A stretch of 64,000 nt of DNA from Ectocarpus siliculosus (lineage: Eukaryota; Sar; Phaeophyceae; Ectocarpales; Ectocarpaceae), in NCBI GenBank assembly GCA_000310025.1, contig FN649751.1, forward strand, positions 747,726 to 811,725, given 5' to 3'. The notes below the pieces were generated by a model. It had not been told where the DNA came from, ran no database searches, and saw nothing but the letters and a program-made list of their open reading frames with translations. The translations under genes and the position numbers were made by a program. Below, in pieces: positions 24,684 to 36,945 of this stretch. Numbering within the stretch: the stretch's first letter is position 1; each line of letters opens with the position of its first letter.

Positions 24684-26878
24684 AGCGTTAGGGCGCGCAC
24701 CGTAAGGCCTGGCAGCAGCAGCAGGTAGGTTCCCGCGGGCGGTTTTAACCTCACTCTTAAGTCGTGTGAACGTGAGGAGGCGCTTGGCGCCCGACGTGGG
24801 TTGTGTTTTGTGCGGAGGGTGTACCGGCTGCTTCAATGACACCAGCACGCAGGGTTTTTGCGAACGTGTATCGTTCGTCTGAAGGCATTGCGACAGGGCA
24901 GGGAGACAACAGCGGTCCAAAACTTGTTCGCACGTCACTGTTGCCCTCTGTGTGGCTGGCTGCCTCGTCGTGAAGTGCGTGTTTGTGTGCCGAAAGCACC
25001 CGGGTGTGGCTGAGGCGTCTTTGCGCAAAACCGCCACTCGTTTTGTCGACGAGTACTAGAAAGGAGTTCTGTGAGGTCTGTTTTGGGGGACGGGGGCGGG
25101 GGTCGTGATGTAGAGAACTGGGGGTTTGGTAGTGTTGACAACTGCTGCCGTGTTAGCCTCGTCGTCGTCTTGATTATTTGATTCCAGCAAGATTCCCGCT
25201 GTGTTTTGTGAGGTGTGTTGTATTCTTAAACGGCGCGATTGTAGAGAGAAACCATGCCATGCGGCGGATCGCGGCGTGTGTTTTCTACCCCGAGGGTAGT
25301 GTCTGGCATCTGGGTAGGCGGTTATTGTAGGCGGTCGCCGCCGCCGGTGCTTGGTAGCTCTTTGGAAAAAGAGTGAACGAAATCATGTTTGCGGGAGCAC
25401 ACGGCACTTCCTTCACCCGCCTAAAAGAATGATCAAGAGGTCATGAGCCTGGTGTTTGATTGCAAGGAGGGGGTGTGCCAGTTGAACGTGCGGTGTACGT
25501 CACCCCTGGCATGGCTTTTGACGCCCAACATCATCTTAAGGGAAGCACGCGGACGCTCTTGATGGTTGGTCGGGGGGTGGTCCTACGGTTAGCAAGTGGG
25601 GTTGGAGGTGGAAGAGTCGTATTTAAGTTTTGAAAGGAACATGGTCACAAGTTCATGGACAACGGCGGCGCCGTAGTTGATGCCTGAGGTAGACAGCAAG
25701 TTAGACTGATTGTTTTTTATGCAACGGATGTAGTTTTGAGCAATACATATATCTTGTGCGGAATGAGAGCACGATTTAGGCGATGTGCCCAAAGAGACAG
25801 GGGGTATGGAGGGCTGGCATTGTAAAGTGACCCCCCCCGCCGATTGAATGTTGTTATTATGTTTTTTCCGCACGTTTCTCAGATGCGCAGGCGGAGCCAG
25901 CCGTGGAATAAAAAATTGTTCCCTACAACTAGCTAGCTACAAAGGTGTCTCGTTGAGAGAAATTATGAAAACGCTTGGCCGTGTTTGTTGAGAGTCACAG
26001 GGCTGGCTGTGGAAGTGCTTGGCCGTGTTTGTTGAGAGCCACGGGGCTGTATTTTTTTGTTTTCGTCACCCCGGAAGGAGAGCGGAGGTTGGAACGGGAT
26101 GCTTGACTTGAGTGATAGGGGGCGATTTTTTTTTTTTTCTCTGTTTTCCTCTCTTCGAAGACAGCACTCTTTATACACTGCAGGTGGTTGTCTGCGATCG
26201 ATCCTGCACCGAAGATTTTGTAGCAAGAGAAAGAGTCATCGTTGTCCGGGGCGGGGATGCTGCTCGCTTGGTTGTGGGGACTGGAGGTCGAGATTTACAT
26301 TTGTTATTGTTTTGTACCCGTTCGTGCGCCGTATTTGAAGCTTGTGGGTTTACTGGTGGAAGTGTCGGCCCGCGCGCAAAAAACTCTTTGAGCAGGACTC
26401 AAGAGCCTTGCAGCGCAGCGTCTCTAAACGGTAGAGGGCACAGGCTGCTTGTATTGCTATGCCTATCACATGGAGTAGGATTTAATTTCTCACGCGGTTT
26501 TTCCTTGTAATTTAATGATGAAAGTGTGTGAACCTCGATTTCTTGTGAGGTTGTTTGTTGTGAAGGCCCGCCGGCAATGCATCTCATTTCTTCGTGTTAT
26601 CGCGTGTGGTCACGGAAATTGTCTCTTTTGTGGCGGAGAGTAGGGAACAAGAGCTGGGTGGTTTAGATGTAACGACACCAACAACGTTCGGAAGGCTGTT
26701 GAATTTTGTTCCACGTGTTGTGTTCTATTCTCCGTTCTGGTGTCTTTGTTTGGACACCAGCACGATCGCTGTTTCGGCGATCATGTTGTACCCGACTCTT
26801 GTTGTCGGGAAAATGCTGCCCTCACAGCCCAGGAGGGTCTACCCTCGCTGCTCGCCCTCCTCGGAAATGATCATGGTT

Positions 26879-27207
26879 TCGGTGGCGACTAACAGACAGA
26901 CACATAGTCTAATTGTAATCCACACCGCCGCACCAGCAGTTGTATGGATACGCATATTATGGTTGGTCCCCTCAAGTCCCGTCCGTATTTACTTTGGTTC
27001 ATTCGTTCATTCTTACAAGGAAGTATCAGTACGTTCCATGACCTTTCGGTGGCGACTAACAGACAGACACATAATTGTAATCCACACCGCCGCACCAGCA
27101 ATTGTATGGATACGCATATTATGGTTGGTCCCCTCAAGTCCCGTCCGTATTTACTTTGGTTCATTCGTTCATTCTTTCAAGGAAGTACAGTATACGTTCC
27201 ATGACCA
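26879..27207. repeat. 167-bp tandem duplication, two copies
   Basis: TCGGTGGCGACTAACAGACA begins each copy, at 26879 and 27046. The two copies are nearly identical through CACACCGCCGCACCAGCA, GGTTGGTCCCCTCAAGTCCC and GTTCCATGACC, differing by small indels. High identity suggests a recent event. Confidence 0.9.
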
Positions 27208-27267
27208 CCAAATATGTATATTCCAAAGCTCGGATTGCACCTACGGTAGTGAAACGCTGCAGTAGAC

Positions 27268-27330
27268 CGGCGACGGTGCCGAACTTGATTGGCGGAGTTA
27301 GAATCGCCTCGTCGAGGGCTTTTCGAAAAC
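27268..27330 (-). repeat. Inverted partner of 30268-30330 (KALDE..LTPP frame)
   Basis: Read on the minus strand, this stretch resembles 30268-30330 on the plus strand (shared words CTCGACGAG, TTCTAAC and TTCGGCAC). Both can be translated with the same motif: KALDEAILTPP here and KALDETVLTPP there. The pair flanks the first exon of the sulfotransferase. It may be a relic of a transposon or of a duplicated coding exon; no parent protein was recognised. Confidence 0.5.
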
Positions 27331-28028
27331 GCCTTGTTTGAGTTGTAAGCGTCCTCTTCATCGTGTAGTGGGAGCGTACCGCGCAGTACACATACAGCAG
27401 TCCACGTTACATTTCAACTCGATCCGGGAGGGTGGTATCTTACGCAACCCGCGATCCGTCAGGGATAAACAACGCGGTGCTTCTCTGTACAATGTACAAG
27501 CACCGAGGAAGGTTCATCTAGTAGGTGATGGCACCCTTTGTGGTACAATCGCTCGGCGTTGTTTTCCACAAGACACACACATGAAGGAGACTTCTCAACA
27601 ACCCTTATGTAGAGCTTGGCAGAGCTGCTGCTGTCTATACTGTACGGATATGCATACAAAAAATTTGGAATTTCTCAGTGTACATACAATGCGGCTGCCT
27701 CTGATGATTGGCTGACAGCCGACAGTCGCTATTCTGGTTGACAGAGGCAGCGCAAGGTTGCTCCGTCTCGTCGTGTCTCTAAGGCCCCCCATACTTCCAC
27801 CGCCTCGGGCTCTACGGGCGAGTACGGAGCAGGGTGGGCCGAGCAGTGCGCGCGCGCGGTGCGGGCAGCCCCTCTCCCTCGTTGGTTCTGCAAATCGAAG
27901 ATCTACAGCGCAGTAGAGCAGGAGAGCGTGGTTGATGGAGGCCTGAACCGGCCGACTTCTTCTGAACCGGGGCATATAGAGTTACCGCAGCACAGTGTGG
28001 TCCAGCTGGTTCCTCAGGCCACCCTATC

Positions 28029-28583
28029 ATGGTCCAAGCAACGGGGAGGAGGGTCGCTGGTGGCCTCCTTGCGATCGCGTTGGTGATAGCCACGGTGTAC
28101 ACGATCTACAACGGTGTTGTTGATGGGAAGCTGGCGCAGCAGCGGCAAAGAGAAGAAGAGGAGCTTCTTCCGGTGGTGAATTGGCAGGAGGCATGGGAGC
28201 AGCACCAGGACGAGGAGGAGAGGCAGCAGCAGGATCGCTGGCCTGGTGCTCCATTGGTGGCTAACGCCAGAGGGCTTGCGTCCTTCTCCTCACCGGCAAT
28301 CTCCACCATTCTGTTCCTTCACGTTTTCAAGGTATAAGAAAAGAAAAAGGAAGGCTTCCGTACATGCAGTACATGCAGGGGGTAAGGGAAAATGACATTT
28401 TCGCCCAGAACAGGCACTACTGCTGTAGGCAGCAGCCCCGTCTACCTATACTGATACAGAGGGGGTCCCTGTTCACCCGGCATGTGCCCAGAAAATCCAC
28501 CGGCACCATACCGGACTGTCACTATTCAACGACTATGACATGGAAATTCACTGTGTGCCCGCCGAAAACACCGACACTACTGC

Positions 28584-28619
<36 letters not shown>

Positions 28620-31600
28620 CTTCACATTAAAAACCGTTCCGATCTCTCTCTACCCAGTACCTTCGTATGTCCGTACTGATCCGACACTCGACGCGGTCGA
28701 TTCCCGTGGTCACAGGTTAACTTACCCTAAAAAGGTACACTCAAATAAACTGGCCCCGAGGGGTCCGCAAGTCAATAAAAATCAACGACAGATATTCTGG
28801 AATCCTCCACTCCCTCTTCGCGCTATGCGAGGTATCAACTGAGACTAGCAGTCACTATTTATCATGGGCCGGAGGAAAGAGGTACACCCCCTTGGTTCAT
28901 TCAATCTTGGTACTTCACAACGCAAGCAGAGACAAGGCCATCTGGCACAGAAAAAGAGAGAAAAAAGAGAGAACAAAAAGAAAAAAGAGAAAAAAAGGAG
29001 AAAGGAGAAAAAGGAGATGGTTTCGTTGTGTCATATTAAGAAAAATAAAAAAAGGAGAAAATAAAATAAAAATGGAAACCGTAAGGAGAAGAGAAAATAA
29101 ATGAAAATAAAATGAACCGGGCATTGGTAAAGTGGGAAGCATCAGCCGGTACTAAACAGGGACCCCCTCAGTACAACCCGGGGTATTCATTCGTGAGGCC
29201 ACACTCACTTCATGTATGCATAGCATCCGCCATATTTCGACACTCAGTATGCACGCGCTCAACATGTTGTAGTCGCTCGGAAAAAAATAGTTGGTCGTCA
29301 AACATGCGAGACGTGCACCGAAATCCGCACAGGCCACCGGGCGCGCAAGATGAGTTGTACAGCTGCCGAAGTTTCTGGAGCCGTACGTACTGCTCTGCCA
29401 AGCGCATACGATCAATCCTATTGCGGCTAAGCTCCATCCACTTATTTTCGCATGTATTACGTGCATGCATCACCATCTTTTGTCTTGCGGAGTGTACTCT
29501 CCCCACCGTGCGCACACGTTTCGTGGATTTCTTCTCAAAAACACACACTTACACTCCTCAATACAAGCAAGAAGTCACACCGTGACTTTTCGTCACACCC
29601 ATGGTTTTTAGTTTGTTCGGGGGTGTCATAATGTGTCGTGGTTTTTGGCAGAGAGGAGAGATGCGGACGGACAACATGACAACCCACCATAAAGAGTAGA
29701 TTCTTCGCCCTATCGGGGGGGTGAATGGCTACAAATATACCATTGAGAGGCGAGCGACTGCTGCCACAAGCGCAGCGATGTAGAGAGAGATAAAACACCC
29801 ACCGCAGTGTCGTTGTCTTGTTGTGTATGTGCGGCCTTGGCGTGCATTGCGTCGATGGGTCGCGGTTTGCGTGAGTGAGGCGTGAACCACGAGGATTGGT
29901 CGTCCTCTGCAATCTACTTGAATTGAAATGATTTATGGTCATTAGGATCTTTCGCACATTGATGATACTCACTTGGATACAGTAGTTCGTGTTCCAAATC
30001 TGCGTCTCTCTGTCAATCTCCACGCGGAGGATAGATATTGTCGTCTCGACATGTTACTCGTTGTCGGTAGGACAGTTTTCCTTCATCTTGGTACAGTAGT
30101 CGATGTTGTTGTCTTTCTGTGCACTATTTGAAAGGAGCATGACATCCTGGGAGGGTGTCGTTAGCGTGTTGGTTCTCTACACAGGGAGTAATGTTTCGTA
30201 AGCCGGACAGCGAGAAGAAGCATCAACATATTTTTTATTTCCGGCTTGCTCTCGACCTGAAAACAGTTGTTATCGAGAAAGCTCTCGACGAGACGGTTCT
30301 AACGCCACCAGTTTCGGCACAGCTGTCACTGCTTTTGGCTGCGGAGTGATTTGAGCTTTGAAAATTGGTCGAGTTGGTTGTGGAATATTTTGCGATCTAC
30401 GTACGTTGTTAGTCTAAACCATCTGATCGATCCTTGCTAAGTACTGCATTGACCCAACTGACGCGGATGCGTGGCGGGGTCGCAGGCTTACTACCACTAA
30501 AATAGGGTACAGGCACGAAACGGTAGAGGAATAGCGGACCCGAACAAGAATACCGTAGCCTAAACCAGAGGACAGCCACCTTGGTGGCATATTCCGAATG
30601 TATAGCGGTATGGCGCAAGAAACTCAATCCAGCGTTGTACGCCGGGGGTGTTTTTGCTGAGTTTGAACACATTTTCGAGCGCCTTATTTTATTTTCGGTC
30701 AATAGTCTGTACGGTAAATGCCATCCCCAACTTTGCTTATTTTCGGATCACAAAAGATGTGTGAGTGCTCAGGGCGAAGAATAAGAATATCCAAGCAACG
30801 GATGAAAACGGATTGTCATGGCAAATCAACGACAACGAACGGTAGTAACCACAACAGCATGCATCGATGCCGCAGTGTGCCGGAACAAGTCTCCGTGAGG
30901 TGTTCATGGCCTTCGCGAAGACTAACGGCTGGACCGGGGCCGTGATCGCTGGGTGCAGCAAGAGGCAGAAGGAGTTTCAGTTTCACGATCCACCGGTGAG
31001 AGGTACAGCGAGGAGAGTGACATGGAGCGGCTACATGAATACCTGTATTGGACGTTGTATGTGGGAGTGCCGCATAAGCGTCGCGTGAGCGCTACATGGG
31101 ATATCTTGAATTTTTGTTGGATGTTAGGGACCGTTGGCAGGTATTGAAGTACTTGGAGGAAGGTCAGGTCTCAGCCCTGCCCTCCTGCCCTCCTCGTGCT
31201 TTCCAAGTGAGTTGAGTGCTGAGCGGACCTGGGCGAAGGGGCTGAAACACATCTGTACGTACGTCGAAGCTGGAAGCAGCAGAACTGTCGCCTTCTCTCT
31301 CTTTTTTTTTGTTCCTCCATGACAACAGAGAACAAAAACACACGGCGCGTCAGTAGGAAAGAAAATGGGGCACTCAGATGATTGCGAGTTACCGAGGGGC
31401 TGGTTATTTGTTGAGCGGAGTGGGTCAAGCGGCAGAGCCCGCGTTTTGGTAGAGAGATGCAGTCTTCTAGTGTTGTGCAGGTTGGCATCAAACATGCCCA
31501 CGTTTGCGATGCTCTAGCCCTTTTCCTCTACGATCTACTGGCGCGTAGCTGTTGCTTGTCTGAACCCTTCTTCAGATTCTACCACGTTGGTGTCATGCCG

Positions 31601-34600
31601 ATTCTATGAGAGCTCACACTTTTTTCTATGCGGCTTGGGTATTCTCCACAACTGCTGTGCGCTTTTTCTTTTTGCCATCTAATCAAATATTTAATGTTTG
31701 CTAACCCTGCACTTCCTGCAGAGTGTAGTGCCCCAACTACTATGCATTGCGAGCGTGTTCTACACCATGGTCAGACTAGGTTGCCCGGAGCTCCCATGCG
31801 TCAGCGTGCCTTCGTCCCGTGATATTTTCCGACTAGTTCGTGTCCAACGCATGGTTTTGTTCCATCCCACGTGTACCGCAAGGAAATAATGTGCACTCCA
31901 TGCTGGCTTGCACTACTTTGCGTTTTGTACTAAACAGATGTGTTGTTTAACATGGGTCGAACGCTTGGGCGAACCTTTCTTCCCGAGGTGTTGCGTTTTA
32001 TGCTGCCTTAAGGTTAAGCCCAATGTGGTTTCGTGCAGCGTTAGCCTCAGGAACCCCTCACGAGAGCTAGCAAAGACTGCGTCGTCTTTGTCGGCTACCG
32101 TCCTCACATGACCAACGAGAGGCCTACGCAAATTTCCCCGTTCCATCCGTACACTGGAGTGGTGGTTGATTGCTTTCGAGCATGGTGTTGAACGAACGGA
32201 TCGCAATTGGCCCTGTCAAAACTATTCGAGGGCTGGGAAGTGCGACGAGGTCACCTGGTTCGTGGGTCTACGGGTATTGGTTTGATATGTCTGCCTTACG
32301 TTTTTTTTTGTCGCACAGATGGCAGAGACTACTAGGTGGTAGGGGTGCCGTGATGATACACGGGGACCCTTTTTGTTTGGTGTGCTGCATGTCAGCACTC
32401 CCTCTTAGACGCCACGCCCTGGTACGGGCGTTGTCTCATCTCCTGAAAACAAACAAGTCTAAACCCGAGAAGTACGCGGTACGGCTGCAAACAAACCTCT
32501 GGTCTGTTTTGAGGGAAACCTAGAAGAAAAACCCAAGCGGTGCCCCTGATGTACTTCGCGACGGGGGCAGGGCTGCACGTATTTATTTTTCTGTGTTGTC
32601 GTGGTGCGGCGAAACCTTCCAATCTTCCACTTACAGCGGATTTCAGCCTCCACTGAGGCGTCCCCTCGTGCGGTCGCACACACAGTATCCATTTCGCGTT
32701 TTGGCGAATGTTTTTGGCGCACCAACAGCGTCACCTCGACCTCTTGCTGGTTGACTCATGACCCGTCTCGACCGCACATGCTACACCGTTCTTTCTGTCC
32801 TCGCACAGGGGTCCATCATTTGTGTCAGACACGAGGATCATCGGCCGAAGGACGATAACATCGGGAAATGGCTTGTTTCGGGCACCAAGGTCTTGGCGGG
32901 GCATTTTTTCTGGGGTGAGGTTGCCCTGTGCAGCAGACGACGAATTGCGTTCCACCTGCGTTGTCCTGTTTGGGCCTTCGAGTCTTGTGCTGTGGCAACT
33001 CCCTCATCGCCCTTCCCACCCTGACATATCCTCGTTCTTTCTGATGAATTATCACTTTTGCTCCGGAGTGAGGTACATGTCAGACAAAGGCGCGACTGTT
33101 TTTTCCCTCGCGTAACCCTCCCGCCCCACCTCAACCAAAACGATTTCGACCGTGCCTGGACTTTCTGTTGAAAATTGGGAAGGGTTGATCTGTCTCGGTA
33201 CCATCCCCGCACAGCATTGTTCATGCGTTCTGGACTAAAAAGTTCGTGCCTGGGCTTAGTTTAGTGATGTCAGAGCGTGTGACGGGTTGAGCTATCTCGG
33301 CACCATCCCGGCACACCATCAATGATGCCAAGAAAACCTGGTTCCCGCCCCCAAATTCGTCCCCCTTATCCCCTCCCTGCCCCAAGATTTCCGACTTATG
33401 GCGGCCCCGCCGTATCTAATGGTCACGACTCTGAGGAACCCGCTCGAGCTGTTCGTGTCCGCGTTACAGTTCAAGCACCGGGATGAGACACGGACATTGG
33501 CGGGGGCTACGCGCTTCGTGACCTCGCAGATGCGAACAATATTGGGGTGAGACTGTCCAGGTGCCAGGTCGCTGTCTAAGGTAACCGAAGCTAGAGTTGG
33601 TGTTGTCGGTGCACGTCCAAAGCAACCAAGGCGGTAGGGCTGGAGCGTTCGTTGGTGGTTTTGAGCGGCCAGCTGTTTGTGCGTGCTGGTCGTGAAGAAA
33701 GCCTCTGAAGCATTTTTCTAAGACAGCATTGAGACACGGTTGGACATGATTATCGGCCAGGGAAAAATTGGCATGCGCGGGATGTTCTTCGCGCCGAGGC
33801 GCTCGTGCTACCCTTTGGTCCAAGACACCCTCGTGCCAGAGTGCTTGGCACTATGTACTGCGTACCCGCTCGAGTGCCTGAGTTATTTTGTGAGACCGTA
33901 CGCATACTCGTCCTGTGTTATTGCCTTTCCCAAGCTGGTGATATATTCAAGTACTCCTACTGTCGTGCACCACATTCACCATATGCAAAGGAACGGCAGA
34001 AGCCTTCTCGCGATAAAAAAAAGAGGCATACACCGCCGAAGGGAACTCGGAGAAACCTCCTATGTGTCCCCAGTTGGTGCGTCCAACACGCCGAAAGCAG
34101 TAATCATCAATCTACAGCAAAATATGTTGTGGGAGCCTAACTGGTGTCGAAGTGGGGACTCAGCGAGTTGGCTCTCGTTCCACCAGACCGAAATCCCAAA
34201 GCTTGGATGGTACCCACTTCGATGGCACACGAACACGGCGGCTCGTGGCTTCCTCGCGAAGGAACGCGTGTGCCCCTTTCCAGCGGGAGCCTCACCATTC
34301 TACGTATAAGTAGACGCGTCAGCTACGACTTCTTTGTCGTTTTCTGTCTGCATCTCCCTCTCTCTCGTTACGTACCTACCTACCTACGTTCTTGCCCTGT
34401 TGTTGTCGCCACCTGTTTCTGTTTCCGTGGTCTTCGTAGCCAAAACTGATACGGGACACGGGACACGGGACACGGGACACGGTACCCTATACCGCCGTAA
34501 GCGCCATGAATTTCAGGATTGAACGGGAAATGTGCCTTTGTTGTTTATTCAATAGTCCAATCTTCTCCAACTTGTTGTTGGAAAAACATTTTCCAGACAC

Positions 34601-35958
34601 CAAGTATGTGAAGGGAGCGGAGAGGCCGATTCGAGCCATTCGGTCGCCCCTCCGTCCTGTCGCCAGCGTCAAATTCTATGTCCCACTAAATATCCGTACA
34701 GTAACGGCCAAACATATTGAACTCACACGCCTGGAAGGATGTTCTTTGTCGCGGGCCCCAATTCTAAGGTTAAAGGTTAAAGGTTAAAGGTTAGTTTCTT
34801 GGGGCCGCAGTTAGGGATGCGTCACCTCCCCCCACCGGCCAATCTTGCGGCCCTGTTCGGACTTATTGGGCTAACGTCAACGCTTGGTTTCATCACGATG
34901 TCGGGGAAACTTTGATATTGTTGCATTTGACAGGGGCCCCGATATTTGTTGCAAGTGAGAAGGCGAGAGCCAATGTCGAGGTTCTAAAGGTTGTGCTGCT
35001 GTTCTTGTGATGCGGGAGGGTCGTTCATCACGGCAATGCTTCTGTTGGGGCCCACCCGTGGTACACGCTTTGCTGATGGGACTCCGTGAAGCACGATTGT
35101 TTTCTGCCCGGGGCTGGCAGCGAAAAGTTCATGTAAGGTCACGTGCTTTCATCTCAGCATTCCACCCGCTTGGGACTCATGTTGGATTCGTGCTGTTTGA
35201 TATGTGTGTATGTATGCAGGCTGGAGGGTCTTGGGCAGCTTGGTTTCATCCGCGTCTTCTTGAACGACACCGGCGCGGTTGGCTACAATCCCAGAGGCGT
35301 GTACACACACAACGAGGTGCGTGAACCGAGGCGAGATGAATCAGTAGTCCGTGGCCCTTAGTTGTGTACGCGTCTGATCTTGACTGTCGTTTGCATGTCT
35401 TAGTTCCATCTGAGGTGCGGTCGGAGCGCCGTGTGTAAAGACTTAAGTAGCTCGGCAAGAACAAGCGAGTGTGTTTGTCTCACCAGCCTTTGGCATGATT
35501 TGCCATCATTTCGCCCTACTCTTGAAAATATTTGTCTCTGCTCACCTTCCTGTGAAACGTTTTTTTCTCTTGTCTCACCTTTGCTTTGATACGATTTTTG
35601 TCTCTGTCTCACTGTTTTTTTTTTCAGACGTGGGCGATGGCTGCGGAGTCGGTGGAGCATCTCAACACCTTCTTGGTGGTGGGAGTCGTCGAGCAGTACG
35701 AAGGTTTCGTAGAGGTCTTGAAGCACACCTTGGACCCAGGGCTGGAGAACCCGTCCGTGTGGACCACAGGGGCCAAAGTGCAGAACAATAAGTGAGCGGG
35801 AGATGAGCACTTTTTTTTTTCAGTTCGAGTTCCTCTTGTACCTCAGCATTCACACGGGTCGTTTGCCTCTGTGCCATTTCGAGGACGATTTGGTATCAGT
35901 CGAACCAACGCCCTTCACGCAGTCATTTCCTCGAGGCCGGACAGCCAACCATCTCCTC

Positions 35959-35991
<33 letters not shown>

Positions 35992-36718
35992 CGTTGTCGT
36001 CGTCGTTGTTGTTGCTAGGCCTCCCCTCGGAATCACAAACGTTTACTGTAACTGGACCCGATTGGTCTTGCTCTATTTTGGAAGAGGTACATGGCGAACG
36101 CTCCGGGGCGCGTGTTCGCCCTCGGAAGTCAGGACGCCGCCCCCCCGATGTGTTCGCCTTGCCCCGACGTTCGTGTTCGATTTTTTCCGTGTGTTGTCGG
36201 GATCCAAGGCGGGGGGGGGGCTGGAAGGATTTCGTCGTTCCATGGGAAGGTTACGAAAAAGCAAACCTTGTGATGGGCACCGTTTTCACCCTTGCGTACA
36301 GGAAAATTCCTCGGGTGATTTGGTCGGATTTAGTTGCCGTCAGCGTGCTTTTGGCACCTAGGTAGGTAAACAAAAAGGTTGCTGAGTTGGTTTCAGCAGG
36401 GCGCTTTGCCATACGAACGTCAACACACCCACCACCAACACAAGCGATAAACTGCCAGGGCCTTCCGATGACCATCCCTGCATCGTTGCCTGGTACAATT
36501 CTGTCGGGGTCCGCCAGGTCACCAGTTTCTTCCCGGGACGTGCTGCGGAACATCGACCCCTACCTCGTCAGACTGTACAACGAAACGCGACTGGACTTAC
36601 AGTGGAAGGTATGCGTTCAGCTTTTTTCTTCGACCCCAATATGTTCATCATATGACTTGGTCACTTTTCGTCTTTATTTTTTTCGCGGCAGCGAGTCTTT
36701 TCTCGCAAGTCCTTCTGA
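28029..36718 (+). CDS. Type II membrane sulfotransferase (PAPS-dependent, Golgi-type)
   Basis: Expected to transfer sulfate from PAPS to a carbohydrate in the Golgi lumen. Exons: 28029-28331, 30876-30995, 32809-32914, 33387-33546, 35220-35316, 35628-35791, 36518-36608, 36692-36718; phases agree at all seven junctions and give 355 residues ending RVFSRKSF. Residues 9-27 are a single signal-anchor helix, followed by a Glu/Gln-rich stem (35-70). The 5'-phosphosulfate loop is ILFLHVFK|CAGTSLRE (H98, K101, G104-S106), cut by intron 1 after K101. LAGHFFW follows, then the 3'-phosphate site TLRNPLELFVSALQFKH with R193 and S201 at the usual seven-residue spacing. FLVVGVVEQYEGFVEVL (277-293) is the family's late conserved segment. 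Introns hold a TIR element, a SINE-like copy and (TTG)n runs. In brown algae such enzymes are candidates for sulfated fucan synthesis; the substrate cannot be read from sequence. The intron 1 acceptor has a weak pyrimidine tract and an in-frame alternative 18 bases upstream that would break the loop. Confidence 0.88.
28583..28796 (-). mobile_element. SINE-like element with (CAA)n tail, copy 1
   Basis: On the minus strand it starts at AATATCTGTCGTTGATTTTT and ends in a long (CAA)n tail, seen on the plus strand as the (TTG)n run 28583-28619. It matches copies at 52218-52421 and 54627-54830 over about 200 bp: GACTTGCGGACC, TAGGGTAAGTTA.CCTGTGA, AATCGACCGCGTC, GGTACTGGGTAGAGAGAGAT. A fixed 3' microsatellite tail with unrelated flanks is typical of short non-LTR retroelements. 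No clear A and B boxes were found. It appears inserted in the TIR element at 28449-29174. Confidence 0.75.
28949..29113. repeat. Polypurine AAAAG/GAGA tract
   Basis: A purine strand of AAAAGAGA, AAAAAGGAG and AAAATAAA words runs for about 165 bp in intron 1 of the sulfotransferase, inside the interrupted TIR element. The Lys-rich plus frame through it (28864-29064) is an artefact of composition. Confidence 0.8.
30268..30330 (+). repeat. Inverted partner of 27268-27330
   Basis: Plus-strand copy of the short conserved stretch described at 27268. It reads EKALDETVLTPP and is followed by SAQLSLLLAAE and a stop. It lies in intron 1 of the sulfotransferase. Confidence 0.5.
34451..34482. repeat. 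Heptamer repeat (ACGGGAC)4
   Basis: Four exact 7-bp units plus a partial one, in the sulfotransferase intron 33547-35219. A second, different heptamer repeat lies 0.3 kb downstream. Confidence 0.9.
34766..34793. repeat. Heptamer repeat (AAGGTTA)4
   Basis: Four exact 7-bp units. It resembles telomere-type heptamers in length only; the sequence is not the plant-type TTTAGGG. Confidence 0.9.
35959..36015. repeat. (TTG)n with (TCG) interruptions
   Basis: An eleven-unit TTG run followed by TCG/TTG mixtures in the sulfotransferase intron 35792-36517. Flanks do not match the SINE-like family, so it is an independent microsatellite. Confidence 0.85.
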
Positions 36719-36896
36719 GGGGCACGCAGGAGGCTCGTCGGAACATTATCGCCTCCGTGGCGTGTGTGGTTGACGGTCAAAGTTGTGAAAGTTGGCTCTA
36801 TTCCCCGGGGGCGTGTTCCGCGAAGGAAAAGTCCGGCGAACCAATTCTGAACCCCATCGAAAACGAAGTGTTTTTTCTTCTCCACAGTCATTAATT

Positions 36897-36945
36897 AATT
36901 CATTCATCCATCCATCCATTCACTCATTCATTCATTCATTCATTG
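36897..36945. repeat. (ATTC)n microsatellite
   Basis: ATTA/ATTC/ATCC tetramers in tandem, about twelve units, directly downstream of the sulfotransferase. Confidence 0.85.

Larger units (their letters stand above)
24684..28028. other. Intergenic, no gene recognised
   Basis: This lies between two plus-strand genes. It should contain the 3' UTR of the RING gene and the promoter of the sulfotransferase. The only longer frame, 223 codons from 26594, starts at GTG and owes its second half to a tandem duplication. No canonical polyadenylation signal could be singled out. Confidence 0.6.
28449..29174. mobile_element. TIR element (MITE-like), copy 2, interrupted
   Basis: The left end has GAGGGGGTCCCTGTTCA (28458 on) and the right end has TACTAAACAGGGACCCCCTC (29149-29168), an inverted pair. 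The ~130 bp inside the left end match the reverse complement of the intact element at 42154-42330, including AGAAAAT, CGGC.CC.TACCGGA, CACTATTCAA and the TG.CCGCCGAAA.CACCG word. The homology then breaks at a nested SINE-like copy (28583-28796) and a purine-rich tract. The element lies in intron 1 of the sulfotransferase. Confidence 0.75.

Noticed and set aside
26594-27265. 223-codon plus ORF
   Set aside because: Starts at GTG and is extended by a 167-bp tandem duplication that shifts frame but happens to stay open.
33746-34309. 187-codon ATG ORF on plus
   Set aside because: Lies in a sulfotransferase intron whose flanking exons join in phase without it; no domain and no exon-like composition.
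34766-34793. Telomere-like repeat
   Set aside because: Only four units, not a TTTAGGG permutation, and located inside an intron.
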